Positions 12,311 through 23,520 of a stretch of DNA of 64,000 bases are shown in pieces. The stretch's first letter is position 1; each line of letters begins with the position of its first letter. The stretch is taken from assembly GCA_965153355.1 (NCBI GenBank), contig OZ231126.1, positions 108,686,001 through 108,750,000 of the forward strand, given 5' to 3'. The translations under genes and the position numbers were made by a program. This DNA comes from Flaccisagitta enflata. Its lineage: Eukaryota; Chaetognatha; Sagittoidea; Aphragmophora. The notes under the pieces are model-generated. The model was given only the letters and a program-made list of their open reading frames with translations. It had not been told where the DNA came from and searched no databases.

Positions 12311-13563
12311 AGAATATCATCAGCTCTGGTTATTTTCTTCCTATTCTTGCCCCCATTGCCTTACATCTATGAAAAATATACTGTATCTCCCATAATCTCT
12401 AATGATCTGCTAAATGAAACAGAGTAACACAGAATGTAACTGGAGAATCAAAATGTTGAAACTGGTCAAAATTGGTTTTCTTCATGAGCGAAATGAGCTT
12501 AGTAATGAGGATATACATGTGCAAAATGCGAAGAAACAACACCATATATTTTGACTAATATTGAATAGCCTTAATTCGTAGGTGAAAGACGTAAATAAGG
12601 AATAAGGAATTATTTTCCTCTTTCACCAATGAATTAAGGCTATTCAATATTAGTTGAAATGTGTGGTGTTGTTTCTACGCATTTTGCACATGTATATCCT
12701 CATTACTAAGCTCATTTTGCTCATGATAATGTTCTGTGCATGCAATGACAATCAAATTGCTTGTTTCCTTCATTTTTTGCATGCAGGGTTTGGGATTCTC
12801 ACTGCAATGAGATTTGAACTTTTGGATCAATTTGTAGAGTTATTTAATATGAGATATTGATCATTGACATGGTGGTGGATAAAACCAGCATGTTCTGAGT
12901 CAACATAATGAGCAAGCATGCTTAGATTGCCAATTTCAGCAAGTTTAGCTCAAATTTGTCATTTTTTCTCTTCGAATATTGAGCTGCAAAGGGACCATAA
13001 GAATGAATGAGAAAAAATGAGAACACAAGGCTCATGAAACCAATTCTAACGGGTTTAATGGCAAATGTCTCTGAATTACACCACAGGCTGAATCAACATC
13101 CTTTCACCATCCGTCATTGTACTGACAAGTGAGTTAGTCTGCTTACTTACTCATTATGTCACCATATAGGGTCTCATAATGTTAGATAAGCATGTAGAGG
13201 ATCAAAATAGGGAACACTGGGGTTAAACCTGTAAGATTCAGCGATTTTAGCAGGCTTGCTCATGCTTGCTCATGTGTTCTTACCTACTCTTTTTTTTGTC
13301 ACAATTAAAGCAAGCATGTGGAGGATTAACATGGGGAATTTTGGCATTAAACCTGTTAAAATCAGCGTTTTTAACATGCTTGCTCATGTTTGCTCATGCT
13401 TGCTCATGTGTGCTCTCTTACTATTTTTTGTTACCATAAAGGGTCTCATAATGTTAGATAAGCATGAAGAGGATCAAAATAGGGAATTTTGGCTTTAAAC
13501 CTGTTAAAATCAACGGTTCCAGCATGCTTGCTCATGCTTGCTCATGTGTGCTCATATGCTTTT

Positions 13564-14010
13564 TGGGCAGCGGCCCCAAAGGGCCGATGTCCTGTAGAAC
13601 ACAGGGGGGAATTTCCATACGTCCGTCCGTCCGTCCGTCCTTCCATCCGTCCCCCCCCTGTTGGCCTCAAATTTGCCCTCCCAGCCCTCAAATTTGCCCT
13701 TCGAGCCCTCAATTTAGCCCTCCAGGCCTCAAATCAGCTTTCCAGGCTTCAAATCAGCCCCCCTCCCTCAAATCTGACCTTCAAGACCTTCAATTAGCCC
13801 TCCAAGCATAAAATCAGCCCTCCATAGCCTAAATTTGCCCTCAGAACCTCAAATCGGCTCTCCAAGCCTTAATTCTGCTCTCCAGTCTTCAAATATGCCT
13901 TCAGCGGCCTAAATCAGTCATCTAAGGCCTGAAGTATGCCCCCTCAGGACGTATGGAAATTCCCCCCTGTGTTCTACAGGACATCGGCCCTTTGGGGCCG
14001 CTGCCCTGCT
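13564..14010. mobile_element. GGGCAGCGG terminal-inverted-repeat element, copy 2
   Basis: The mirror partner of copy 1 in the right palindrome arm. Terminal repeats lie at 13566-13620 and about 13955-14008. The interior is a diverged tandem of CTCAAATCTGCCCTCCAG type, preceded by (CCGT)n. Confidence 0.85.
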
Positions 14011-14660
14011 CTCACTCCACTTCTTCACTGGATCACTCCCAGCAGGGCATTGGGTACCGCTGACCATGTGCGATCCTTGGATGACTAGTTTTGTCACCAT
14101 ATATGGTCTCATAATGTAAGATGAGCATGTGGAGGATCAAAAAAGGGAATTTTGGCATTAAACCTGTTAAGATCAGCGGTTTTAACATACTTGCTCATGC
14201 ATACTCATGCTTACTCATGCATGCTTATGCTTGCTCATGTGTGCTCACATACTCTTTTTTGTTACCATATGAGGTCCCATGATGTTAGACAATCAATTGG
14301 AGGATCAAAATATAGAATTTTGGCGTCAAACCTGTTAAAATCAGCGGTTTTAGCATGGTCACTTAAAAAAGTGAGCCTGCCCCCGTTTAAATCAGCGGAT
14401 TTAACATGAAAATTTTTTCACCCCAATTTGGGGCCCCTTAGGGGTGGGGAGTATTCCAGATTAATGCATCACCAATATCAGCCCCCTAGGGGCCCTTAAT
14501 GGGCAGAAAACGAAATAAATTGAAAATGACCTATTTTGATATAAATAGACATTTATCTTTTTTACTATATAAACTATGAAAAAATCCTGTTAAAACTGTT
14601 GGAATCAGCGAGTTTGAGAGTGGCCCCGCCAATTCCAACGGGTTTGACGCTCTCCAGCTG

Positions 14661-14846
14661 AGGTACTAGATTGATAAGAGTTGATATTGGTTAATATAGA
14701 CTAATATAGATTGATAAAGATTAATATAGATCGAAGTTTTCTAACGTTTGTTTGTTTACAAAATAATGATTCCTATAAATAAAATTTTGCAGACGGAATT
14801 TGCGTCTCGTCACTCTAACATCCGGTAACACGAGGTAGTCAGCCAC

Positions 14847-14905
<59 letters not shown>
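14661..14905. repeat. Short AT-rich tandem and (CAA)n
   Basis: A loose ~20-bp tandem of GATTGATAAAGATTAATATA type lies at about 14665-14735, and a (CAA)n microsatellite at 14846-14905. No gene. Confidence 0.85.
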
Positions 14906-15034
14906 TTCTGCAAAGATCACGTTGGAACTGATTTTGTGAGTAGACTGGGCTCAAATTATGCACGTAGAAAAAGAAAATCACTAGGAGCTAAAGGTAACCA
15001 TGGCAAAGAAAAAAAGACAGTAATTTCAATATAC

Positions 15035-15580
15035 TCCTACGCACTCATTTTTTTGATCTGCTTAAAATCCTTTTAGGGAGTAATAGTTAATCAAATTACC
15101 TACTCAGCAAAAAAATCAGATATCAAAGAAGTTAATTTTTGAGCCCGTAGCATCATTTTTTGTGAAAAAACATCAGAAATTAAAGAAGGGAAAAAACTCC
15201 ATATTTACAACTTTTAGAAAATTCATTTTGACAACTTTTACAAAAATTGATGCAACAGGTACAAAACCTAACTTTTTTGAGTTCTGATTTTTTTGCTGAG
15301 TCACAAAATCAACATACTATAAACGCCTGGGAAGATTTTTGGGGTTGCTTAAAAGAATAAGCTTGCAATTACAATTGTATGTCAAGTCAAAATCATACGC
15401 CATTGGCGAATCATCATTTGACAAATTATGCAAAAATTGTCGTTACAGCGACAAAAATCAACTTTTTTGAGTTCTGATGTTTTTGCTGAGACACAAATTT
15501 GTCATACTACCACCACCTAAAAGGATTTGAAGTTATTCCAAAAAATGGGCTTGTAGTACAACTTTGAAAATCACTGTCTT
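15035..15580. repeat. Direct and inverted ~120-bp repeats
   Basis: Two direct copies (about 15268-15400 and 15452-15575) share CTTTTTTGAGTTCTGAT and TTTGCTGAG. A third copy in opposite orientation lies at about 15040-15145. No gene. Confidence 0.75.
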
Positions 15581-16290
15581 TCTTTTTGCCATAGTTATTT
15601 CCAAATGGCCAAAGTGAGCCCGCCCACTTCAGCCGAGCCACAAAGGAGCAAGCAAAGTGAGTGAGCTAGCCCATGAACAGCGCAAGCGAGCAAAGAGTGC
15701 GTAGCCTTGAGCGTGCGGCGAGAGCAGTGCTATCAAACAAACATAGTGAGCAACCAAGTGGCCTGCATAAAACGCGGCCGTCTGTGACTCATAGAGTTCC
15801 TTCAAGAATCTTTTGGAAGCAGTTGACGTGTCATTCCAGCAATCTATCCATACAATATTGATAGTATCTGGAGCGGTAATGCTTTTTTATGTTACAATGG
15901 TAGGTCCTATAATACTTTATGGTAGAATCTTCATTCTATGAGACCTGAGTTGCTAGAAATCATCGTCAATTCGAAAAGAAAGTTACCATCATTTTACCTT
16001 CGAGTTTTGTAGGCAATGGAGGACAAAATTTGTGCTAGATCTTTTTTTGCGACGGTTTTTGCATTTGCAGGGGACAATTTGGGAGTGGAATGTGGAAAAA
16101 TTGGGGGGTGGCGGCTCTCAAATACTTGTGCCTTATGACTTCCGTGCCATGATCCGGTATCTATCTGCAAAGAAATCGAACTCAAGAAAATGGACTGAAT
16201 CAAAAGATGATTGCTGGAGATTTTACTGCATAACTGCACCAATGTGTATCAATGAAACAGTGGACTCGTTTAATGATTTTGTCCATTGAC
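15581..16290. other. No gene recognised
   Basis: A GC-richer 130-bp patch near 15615-15745 has AGCGAGCAAAG-type strings. The ORF at 16032-16289 matches nothing known to me and has no clear domain. Confidence 0.4.
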
Positions 16291-16360
16291 TCAGACAGAA
16301 AGGAAGAAAGAAAAGAAGAAAGAATGAGAGAGAGAGAATATCAAAAGAAAGAATGAAAAG

Positions 16361-16399
<39 letters not shown>

Positions 16400-16573
16400 C
16401 AGAAAGAAAGAAAGGAAGACAAAAAGAGAGATAGACATAAAGGAAGAGAGAGAAAGACAGATAGAAAGACCGTCAATACGAAAAAAGGTTTATCAACAGT
16501 AGGAATAAAACACAGAGAATAAGAAAGAAAGAAAAAAAGAAAGAAAGAAAGAAAGAAAGAGAGAAAGAAAGAG

Positions 16574-16640
<67 letters not shown>

Positions 16641-16645
16641 AATGA
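16291..16645. repeat. (GAAA)n microsatellite
   Basis: Imperfect GAAA/GAAAGA tandem in two blocks, separated by about 60 bp of unique sequence near 16460-16520. Confidence 0.95.
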
Positions 16646-17409
16646 TTAAATGGGAACAAAAGATGGATTGAAATAATGAAATACCTACGTTCATTGGGAG
16701 AAAGAAAGGGTGGGATGTTATGATTTGCTGAGTGATTAAATCAGTGATTTTATCAATGTTTAAGTAAATAAGCAATGAAGGAGCCTAGGCCTTAAAAGAA
16801 AAACAGGATAATAATTGTTGTAGATCTATTGATGAATGAATAAACTGTAATGAAGAACAAATGAATGTATGAATGATTTAATGAATGAATTCATGGCTGG
16901 TTGAATAAATAACTAAACAAATCAAAAATACACTGAGAATAGAAAAGATAGTATGTTTTAGGAAAGGTAAAGACAATGACTTTGTTGATAAATGAAAAAA
17001 AACATTCATGATTGAATGAATGAATGAATAAATAATTGAATCAATGAATAAAAACAACTAATTACCAAACATAAGGTAAAATAATTGAGTAAAAACATCT
17101 ATTCATAATATGAAAATGAAAAAAGAAACAAAAAAATATTTTTCTTATATGTTTTTTTAATCTGATTTAGCTATTGAATGGAAGATTAGTAAAAAAATGT
17201 TAGACTGAATATTTCTATACCAGCGTTTTCAGACTTTTTATACCAGCATTTTCAAACTTTTTATATCAAATTAGCATCAAAAATGCAAAAAAATGATGAA
17301 AAATTAATAAACTGCAAAAAAATCATAAAAATGATAACATTTTACTAATTAAAACAGATTTTGCATTAATGTTTTTTTTTGTTTTGTAGTAAAGAAGGAA
17401 GGTACTAAG
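16646..17409. other. AT-rich, no gene
   Basis: AT-rich with scattered (AATG)n-like strings near 16830-17050. Confidence 0.5.
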
Positions 17410-17824
17410 TAACAAGGCCAACACCTATAAGTCGCGTGCGAGATTTACAGGGTAAGAAGGACTTAGAATGACTTAGAATGACTTAGAATGACTTAAAATG
17501 ACTTAGAATGACTTAGAACGACTTAGAATGACTTAAAATGTCCAAAAAGGACTTAAAATGTCTAAAAAACCTAACGACCAAAAATGACCTAAAATAACTT
17601 AAAATGACTTTGAATAACTTAAAATGACTTAGAATGACTCAAAATGACTTAGAATAACTATTAATGACTAAAAAAGACTTAAAATGACCTAAGAGTTGAC
17701 GCTTTATTACAAAAAAAGTAAAGTGTGACGGACGGACCGACGGACGGACGGACCGACGGACGGACGGACCGACGGACGGACCGACAAAGCGGGGTGTAGA
17801 GTCGCGTGCACGCGACTAAAAATC
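17410..17824 (-). repeat. rep-H copy 4 (R) with 10-bp minisatellite
   Basis: The longest copy seen. AACAAGGCCAACACC and GTCGCGTGCGAG are followed by about 20 units of ACTTAGAATG (17460-17695) and a (GACGGACC)n tract. The copy ends with the perfect hairpin AGTCGCGTGCACGCGACT and AAAAA. Confidence 0.85.
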
Positions 17825-17918
17825 ATAAAGAAAATTGTTATATGCGACCTTGATTTCATGACTCTAGTCAATACCAAATTCACGCGACCTGCTCCGTGTC
17901 TTACATAATTGGACTTTC

Positions 17919-18172
17919 TAGTTGCGTGCTACGCGACTCTACACCCTGCTTTGTTGGTCCGTCGGTCCGTCGGTCCGTCCATCGGTCCGTCAGTCTATTG
18001 GTCCATCCGTCGGTCCATCGGTCCGTCAGTCGGTCCGTCACACTTTACTTTTTTGGGGTTTTTGCAGTCTCTGGCCTCACTGCTCCTGCCCAAATGATGC
18101 ATTGACCTCAATTACGGCCCCTGCCCACCGCACGCGACTGGGATAGCCATGTATCCAATTACCTTGTTCCAA
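17919..18172 (+). repeat. rep-H copy 5 (F)
   Basis: Has hairpin AGTTGCGTGCTACGCGACT, a GGTCCGTCGGTCCGTC tract, GCCCCTGCCCACCGCACGCG and a diverged end, CATGTATCCAATTACCTTG. Confidence 0.85.
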
Positions 18173-18359
18173 TTACCCTTACTTTGATTTTCTGATTGAT
18201 ATGTCCACTTTGTTTCCCGTGTGAAATGATTTAAAAAATTTCATCCTCATTCAAGTATTTGTTCCCCAAAGAAAGTCTATTGTTTCAATGCACCGTAATC
18301 ATCCCTAGAATCAGATCTTTCAATCATTTATTTCTTTTTTTAGATGCATCCATGCATCT

Positions 18360-18559
18360 CTATAAAACGCCGTTGGTTGGTTGGTTGGTCAGTTGGTTGG
18401 TTGGTTGGTTGGTTGGTTGGTTGGTCAGTTGGTCGGTTGATTGGTTGGTTGGTTGGTCGGTTGGTTGGTCTGTCGAGTTGAAAACAATTACAATGATCAC
18501 AAACGTTCGCACAGTCAATTTCCTCATTTTAGGTTCTGACATTGGGCTGATGCAATGTT

Positions 18560-18643
<84 letters not shown>

Positions 18644-18720
18644 TTTGTTTCTCTGAGCTTATCAGTTTTATTAAGAATGTCATCTGTGAGCTAAGCCACA
18701 TGTGGACGCATTGTTGTACC
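18360..18720 (+). repeat. Repeat with (TTGG)n and (AG)n tracts
   Basis: (GGTT)n lies at 18371-18470, then unique sequence including TTGGGCTGATGCAATGTTTG, then (AG)n at 18560-18640, then CCACATGTGGACGCATTG. The same arrangement, inverted, occurs at 63380-63700. Confidence 0.8.
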
Positions 18721-19319
18721 CCCGGGGTACTTGTTCTCTGTGTTTTATCCTCAATGCAGAAACCAATTTCTTTTGTTTTATGGCTGGTATGTGATTTACA
18801 TGTTTGTATTTTCTTTTGAAAAATATCCTTTTTTCAAGGTTCATTTGCTTGTCTTCTTGGATTTGAGGTTTGAAAAATATCCTTAAATAGATACTGCTGA
18901 TCTATAACTTCTGATTTCATAACTCTTCCAAAATTTTACATTGTTTTTCACAATGTAAAAGAAGGTTCAATGTGATTTAAAAAAGGAAGATTGACCAGAC
19001 CATGTTACAATAAATCAGCGGATCCTATCTTTAAGTCCTTAAAGGCATTTCTTTTTGATTTGTACTTTAGGTAGTGAGTTTTCATGGTATTATGAATGGG
19101 AAATGAATGGCGGCAGCAGAGTATTTAGTGCCTCAGTGTAAGCTCGAGTAAGAGAAGCCTCGGAATTGAAAGTGTGAGAAACATAACACATATTCAACAT
19201 CTAGGCAGAAAAGTATCACCTGAGTAAGAAATAATTGTAATAATTGCTGTCAAAACTCGCCTGGTCACAGCCTCAACTGTCTTATGAAACTTATTTAAGC
19301 TGATTTGCCAGTAAATTTT
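18721..19319. other. No gene recognised
   Basis: AT-rich sequence with a partial internal duplication (TTGAAAAATATCC near 18815 and 18870). Confidence 0.4.
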
Positions 19320-19478
19320 TTGTCGCGGACACGCGACTCTACACCTTGCCGTGTCGGTCAGTCGGTCGGTCGGTATGATGGTCCATCCGTCACATTTTCT
19401 AATTCCAAGCAGTTTTCGCATTAATGCTCCTGCCCAACCGTCCACGACTGTAATGCCGTGTATCTGGCCTTGTTTCTC
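19320..19478 (+). repeat. rep-H copy 6 (F)
   Basis: Hairpin GTCGCGGACACGCGAC, a GTCGGTCGGTCGG tract, GCCCAACCGTCCACGACTG and TGCCGTGTATCTGGCCTTG. Confidence 0.85.
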
Positions 19479-20559
19479 TGTAGTGACGAATTGGGCTCTA
19501 TGCTTCAATTCTATTGTTTGACCAGTGTAATCTAGTCTATGGTCATGTTTGATGCTGGTGCTTGTCTTACTTGACTACTGCTTACTGTGGTCAGTTTAGT
19601 TTAGTTGAAAGTGTTTCTTGGTAAGTGTCGTTGCTTATCAGTAGATTAGTGGGCTGAGTAGCTACTTTACTCCAGTTTCTAGCTAAATATTTATCGCAGC
19701 TCTGTCATTTCAACATTCTCTGTCCTGCTGAGCTGAGACAGCTTTACTTTGTTACTTGATTACTGTAGAATAAATGATTATGTTCGGTAAGAATGTGATT
19801 TTTTTTGTTTCATCGACAATGCATTACTATATTACTTGTTACTGTGAAATTAAGGATTGATTTGATAAATGTGTACTGTGGAATGTCTACTATGCCATGT
19901 TACAGGAAGAACACTGAGGAAACTATTTCCATATTCCTAGAATCACCGTAGTAAGTCGTAGTAAGTGTCGTCGCTCTGAAATGAATTATCTATAATGAAT
20001 ACTCGTTCATCGTTCTAGAGTCTTCAAGTTGCTGCGTCATCATGCTACGTGGATTTCCCCGCGTTTCCACGACTACAGAATGACAACAAGTTCAGTTGCT
20101 AGACTCTCCTTGTAGAGAGAACATCTTAAGAAGTTGAAATCATAGTGATTATTTGATACTTTTTCTGGATATTAAAACCAAGGTGAGTTGGTAACTGATG
20201 ATGGACTAAAGATGAATGAAACTTGACAGACACTCATACACATGACATTCAGACTGAAATGATCCCCTCATTTTCTTTACAGCTTAAAACAATTAACCTG
20301 TTTGCTTCATGGATTAAAGACATTTGGAGCTCATGATTTGTTCACAAGTGGTATTGATAATAATAAAGTTCGACTTTAGGGCTTTCAAATACGCTGCAGG
20401 TCTGATACCTGACATGTTTAGCTCGAAATAATTCTTAAACAAAGAATTTGAGCTCCAAAGTCCAACTCTTAAAACTTGTAACTTGCTTTACTCAGATTTT
20501 TGCGGGGACTTCTTTTCGACTGGTATTCCTTCGCGCCCGGGCGGTTCATTCTTCATTTT
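19479..20559. other. No gene recognised
   Basis: Unassigned. Its position directly upstream of a BEL-type gag makes an LTR or leader possible, but no matching second copy was found in the window. Confidence 0.35.
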
Positions 20560-20785
20560 ATAAGAATCAACCAAATTAGAATCAACGCCGAAAGATCCAT
20601 TCTTCACTTTATAAGAATCGATCTAATTAGAAATCGACTATTTGATCCATTCTTCCGTTTATAAGAATTGATCCATTTAGAATCAAAAAGACGTGATCCA
20701 TTCTTCCGTTTATAAGAATCGATCTTATTAGAATCAAAAAGACGTGATCCATTCTTCAGTTCATAAGAATCGATCAATATTAGAT
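20560..20785. repeat. ~53-bp tandem repeat
   Basis: About four units share GATCCATTCTTC and ATAAGAATCGAT, at about 20590, 20645, 20695 and 20750. Each includes the inverted pair GATCCATTCTT / AAGAATCGAT. Confidence 0.85.
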
Positions 20786-20919
20786 TGAAATCACAATGTA
20801 AATCACGTGTTTGTACGCAATTACAGTACATTCTTAATAAAGAATCTGATTGTTGTTCTTTTCTTGACTGTCTTCTGTACGCGCACCGTCTAATCCTGGA
20901 CCTAGAAAGAGACGCCACA

Positions 20920-21880
20920 ATGTATGAGAATAATTACAGAACCTCCGTTGAATGTAACAACGCCGGGTTAAAGGCGTCAAGTAATACAGCCAGGGAAAAC
21001 CTAGAAAGACAGTTTAACATGTTACTTGGCATGAGAGCCGATCTCCCTGAGTTTGACCGTCAACGTATCGATGATGCATTAGAACGGATGACTGAAATGT
21101 TCAAAAACTTTCCTGTTTTTCCCCATCCCCTACTTGACAATACAGACGCTCTGATAATTTCATCGGTCGTTTGAGGGCAGGCAATTATGCTCCATTAGCG
21201 CCTAATCCTATTGTCCGCGCGCGTCCATTGCATCAGTCGCAATCAACGTGCAATTCAAGACCAACTGCGCCAGTTAGATACACGCAGCTCTTGAGGTCAT
21301 TGACCCCAAATCCCAATCCCGCTACCGCATTTCAAATTCCTGCTGCAGCAGGTATGGCAGGCGATGCTGCAGAGCCCGAGGTAGCTGTATCGTGTTCAAA
21401 TTCCTGTGACGATGTCCAGACGTCCTTACACTTACCTTCATCGTCCTTGATGTTTTGTCAAGTCGCTTCCTTATCAACGCTCAGAGTTGATCGGGTCCCG
21501 TCATTGTCGCCGGTGACAAACGACTTGAACGCCCACTTGCCTTTGGTCGCCGCCGTAGGAAACGCAACACTGATGCCGCCGTCAAACAGGATGACCGCCA
21601 GATCCACTTGGCGCTTCATCACCTTCTGTCGCGGACGTGCAACAACAGCAAACGGAATACATAGACAAAAGGTGCAAAGAAATTGAGGAGGAAGGAGAAA
21701 AAAAGGTCGCAATGGCAATCAAAAGAATTTACAATGAAGCAGAAACCAGACAAATGACCGCATTCAGAGGCTTGAGGCGATCATAGAAAGCAGGGATGAG
21801 GTGCTGAATAGAAATGATGCTTTCCTGACTGAAAGCCTGGATCGAGACCCATTCCAAGAACCGAACACAGAAAAAAGTTG
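20920..21880 (+). pseudogene. N-terminal part of a retroelement gag-like protein
   Basis: An ATG at 20920 opens an acidic helical ORF to 21174 (LERQFNMLLGMRADLPEFDR). A Ser/Pro-rich frame follows to 21686, and then a charged coiled-coil-like stretch with frame changes. It lies just upstream of a segment recognisable as BEL/Pao gag, so I infer the same decayed ORF. Nothing here is diagnostic on its own. Confidence 0.4.
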
Positions 21881-22047
21881 AGGGATTTTCTTTCAAAAAA
21901 ATCGTTTTTGCCTTTGCCGCGCCAGGTTCCGGCGCCGCCTAAATCGACACATCCGCCGTCATTCTAACCGGCGTTCCCGGCGCCATTCCAACCAGCATTC
22001 CTGGCGCTATCCCAACCGGCGTTCCCAGGGCCCAACAAAATTTTCAG

Positions 22048-22460
22048 CTGCCTACAAGCGAGATTTTTTTACCAGCTCCTGCCTACAAAATATTTGTATT
22101 AATTATCATTTAGTGATTTGAGTGATTTGAGTGGCAGACACGCGACTCTATACCTTTCTGTGTTGGTTTGTCGTTCCAAAATATTTCATAATTACGAGCG
22201 GTTTACGCATTACTGCTTCTGCCCAACCGTCTGCAACTAGATTACGGTGTGTCCAGCCTTGTAGTAACATACCAGTACAAATATGTATATGTTTTTCATA
22301 ATAAGTGATTTGTTTTTTCAAATTTAATAGAAACGTTTGAAGGCATATATGAATCTATAATCTTCTTGTTTTTCTATAATCTTTTAAACTTTCTTTTCTT
22401 ATTTTTCTTTGAAATCTTTTTTGTCTCCCTGCCTACAAAATCTGCTAGCTGCCTACAAGC
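22048..22460. mobile_element. Insertion carrying rep-H copy 7 (F), flanked by direct repeats
   Basis: AGCTGCCTACAAGC occurs at both edges (about 22048-22061 and 22447-22460). Inside is a rep-H copy at about 22128-22264 with GGCAGACACGCGACTC, CTGCCCAACCGTCTGCAAC and GTGTGTCCAGCCTTG. It interrupts the Pro-rich part of the gag-like region. Confidence 0.6.
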
Positions 22461-22469
22461 AATGCTTGC

Positions 22470-23520
22470 GTGCTTGGGCACTTTGTCGTACCCTGGGCGT
22501 TCCCGGCGCCACCCTCGATGAACGCCGCCGCGGCCAAGTATCCAGATCCGTCCTCTTGGAGACAACTTTTGCCCCAGATTGGACCAAAAAATGTGTTTCC
22601 GACAAATGATCAAAGGTTCAATCCAAATCCGTCTGTCTATGAGAGTCAGATAGGGCAAAATCTGGTGAGAATCACCACTGAGAATCAATGCAGGGAAATA
22701 TTGATCTCATCCCGTCCCCCTGCCGATAAACGCTTTAGTGGGGATAAACAGAATGCAGATTTTGAAAGTCATTTGCGGCAGTATGAGCTAGTAACAAACA
22801 GAGAGGGTGTTACTGAGCTTTTGGAATTTCTTGAATTGAGACATTGGTTCTCAGGGTCGGCATGGACCGTTTGTAGTCTGTATAAAAGCATTTCTGACCC
22901 AGGTTTGGCTCTGAAAGAGGCCATCGCACATTTGCGCAGGGAATTTGGTAAACGCAACTATTCTGCTCAAAGAATGCTTGACGAGTTATCATCTGGCAAA
23001 CAGATTCCTAATGGTGATTCTCAGCAGCTTCAGACGTTCATTATAGCTCTGGAGAAAAGTTACTGTTGTGCCGTTGACACAGGTAGGGAGAGCACATTTG
23101 ACTCACAAGATACAATTAACAGTATCCTGAGAAAATGACTTGATCATCTCATTCCGCGTTGGTCCGTTGAATGCGGAAAACGACTAGACAAATGGGATCC
23201 TGAGGTTGATGACGAGTCCACGCTGGAATTCAATATTCTGTGACTTTCTGGCTTTTTTGAGAAAACAGAATCGTATTTCTATTTACAAATCCTCTATCAA
23301 AGGTCCGATTCAGACGGAAAAGATCAGCGACAAAGACAGTTGCATTAAACCCAATAGGAACGCAAGAATTGCTGCTGCTGCAGCGTCGCTGCCGCCGCAG
23401 TCAAACCCGAGATCGTCTGCGCCGATGAAAAAGGGTTTCAAACGGACAAGAACGCCGCTTCTAAAGACGGCGCCAACGGTGGAAAGAAAACTCACAACTC
23501 CAGCGCTAATGAAGTAATAA
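22470..23520 (+). pseudogene. BEL/Pao-type gag (DUF1759-like), decayed
   Basis: An open frame to 23138 holds FSGDKQNADFESHLRQYELV, then TELLEFLELRHWFSGSAW, YKSISDPGLALKEAIAHL and REFGKRNY. These are the landmarks of the gag helical domain of BEL/Pao elements. The frame is broken by TGA after NSILRK at 23136-23138 but continues with LDHLIPRWSVECGKRL, so this is a nonsense change. It then runs out in a Lys/Ala-rich tail across several frames by ~23520. This is not the gag of the pol at 5.2-8.7 kb by position. Confidence 0.7.

Larger units (their letters stand above)
10007..14660. repeat. ~4.65-kb palindrome (fold-back element)
   Basis: The left edge CAGCTGGAGAGCGTCAAACC at 10007 is mirrored at 14641-14660. 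Sequence continues to match in inverted orientation toward a centre near 12600, where AATATTGAATAGCC faces its complement. Each arm holds ~160-bp subrepeats with the phrase CGCTGATTTTAACAGGTTT and GAGCAAGCATG strings. The left arm is ~500 bp longer because rep-H copies lie at 11.83-12.31 kb. Both arms carry one nested GGGCAGCGG element at mirrored positions. No gene was recognised. Confidence 0.9.

Noticed and set aside
16032-16289. ORF rich in Trp/Lys ahead of the GAAA tract
   Set aside because: Short, no domain, no neighbour context; could be chance.
17410-17824. rep-H as a Helitron because of a hairpin before CTAA
   Set aside because: The hairpin abuts CTAA instead of lying about 10 bases before it, and no consistent 5' TC end was seen; left unclassified.
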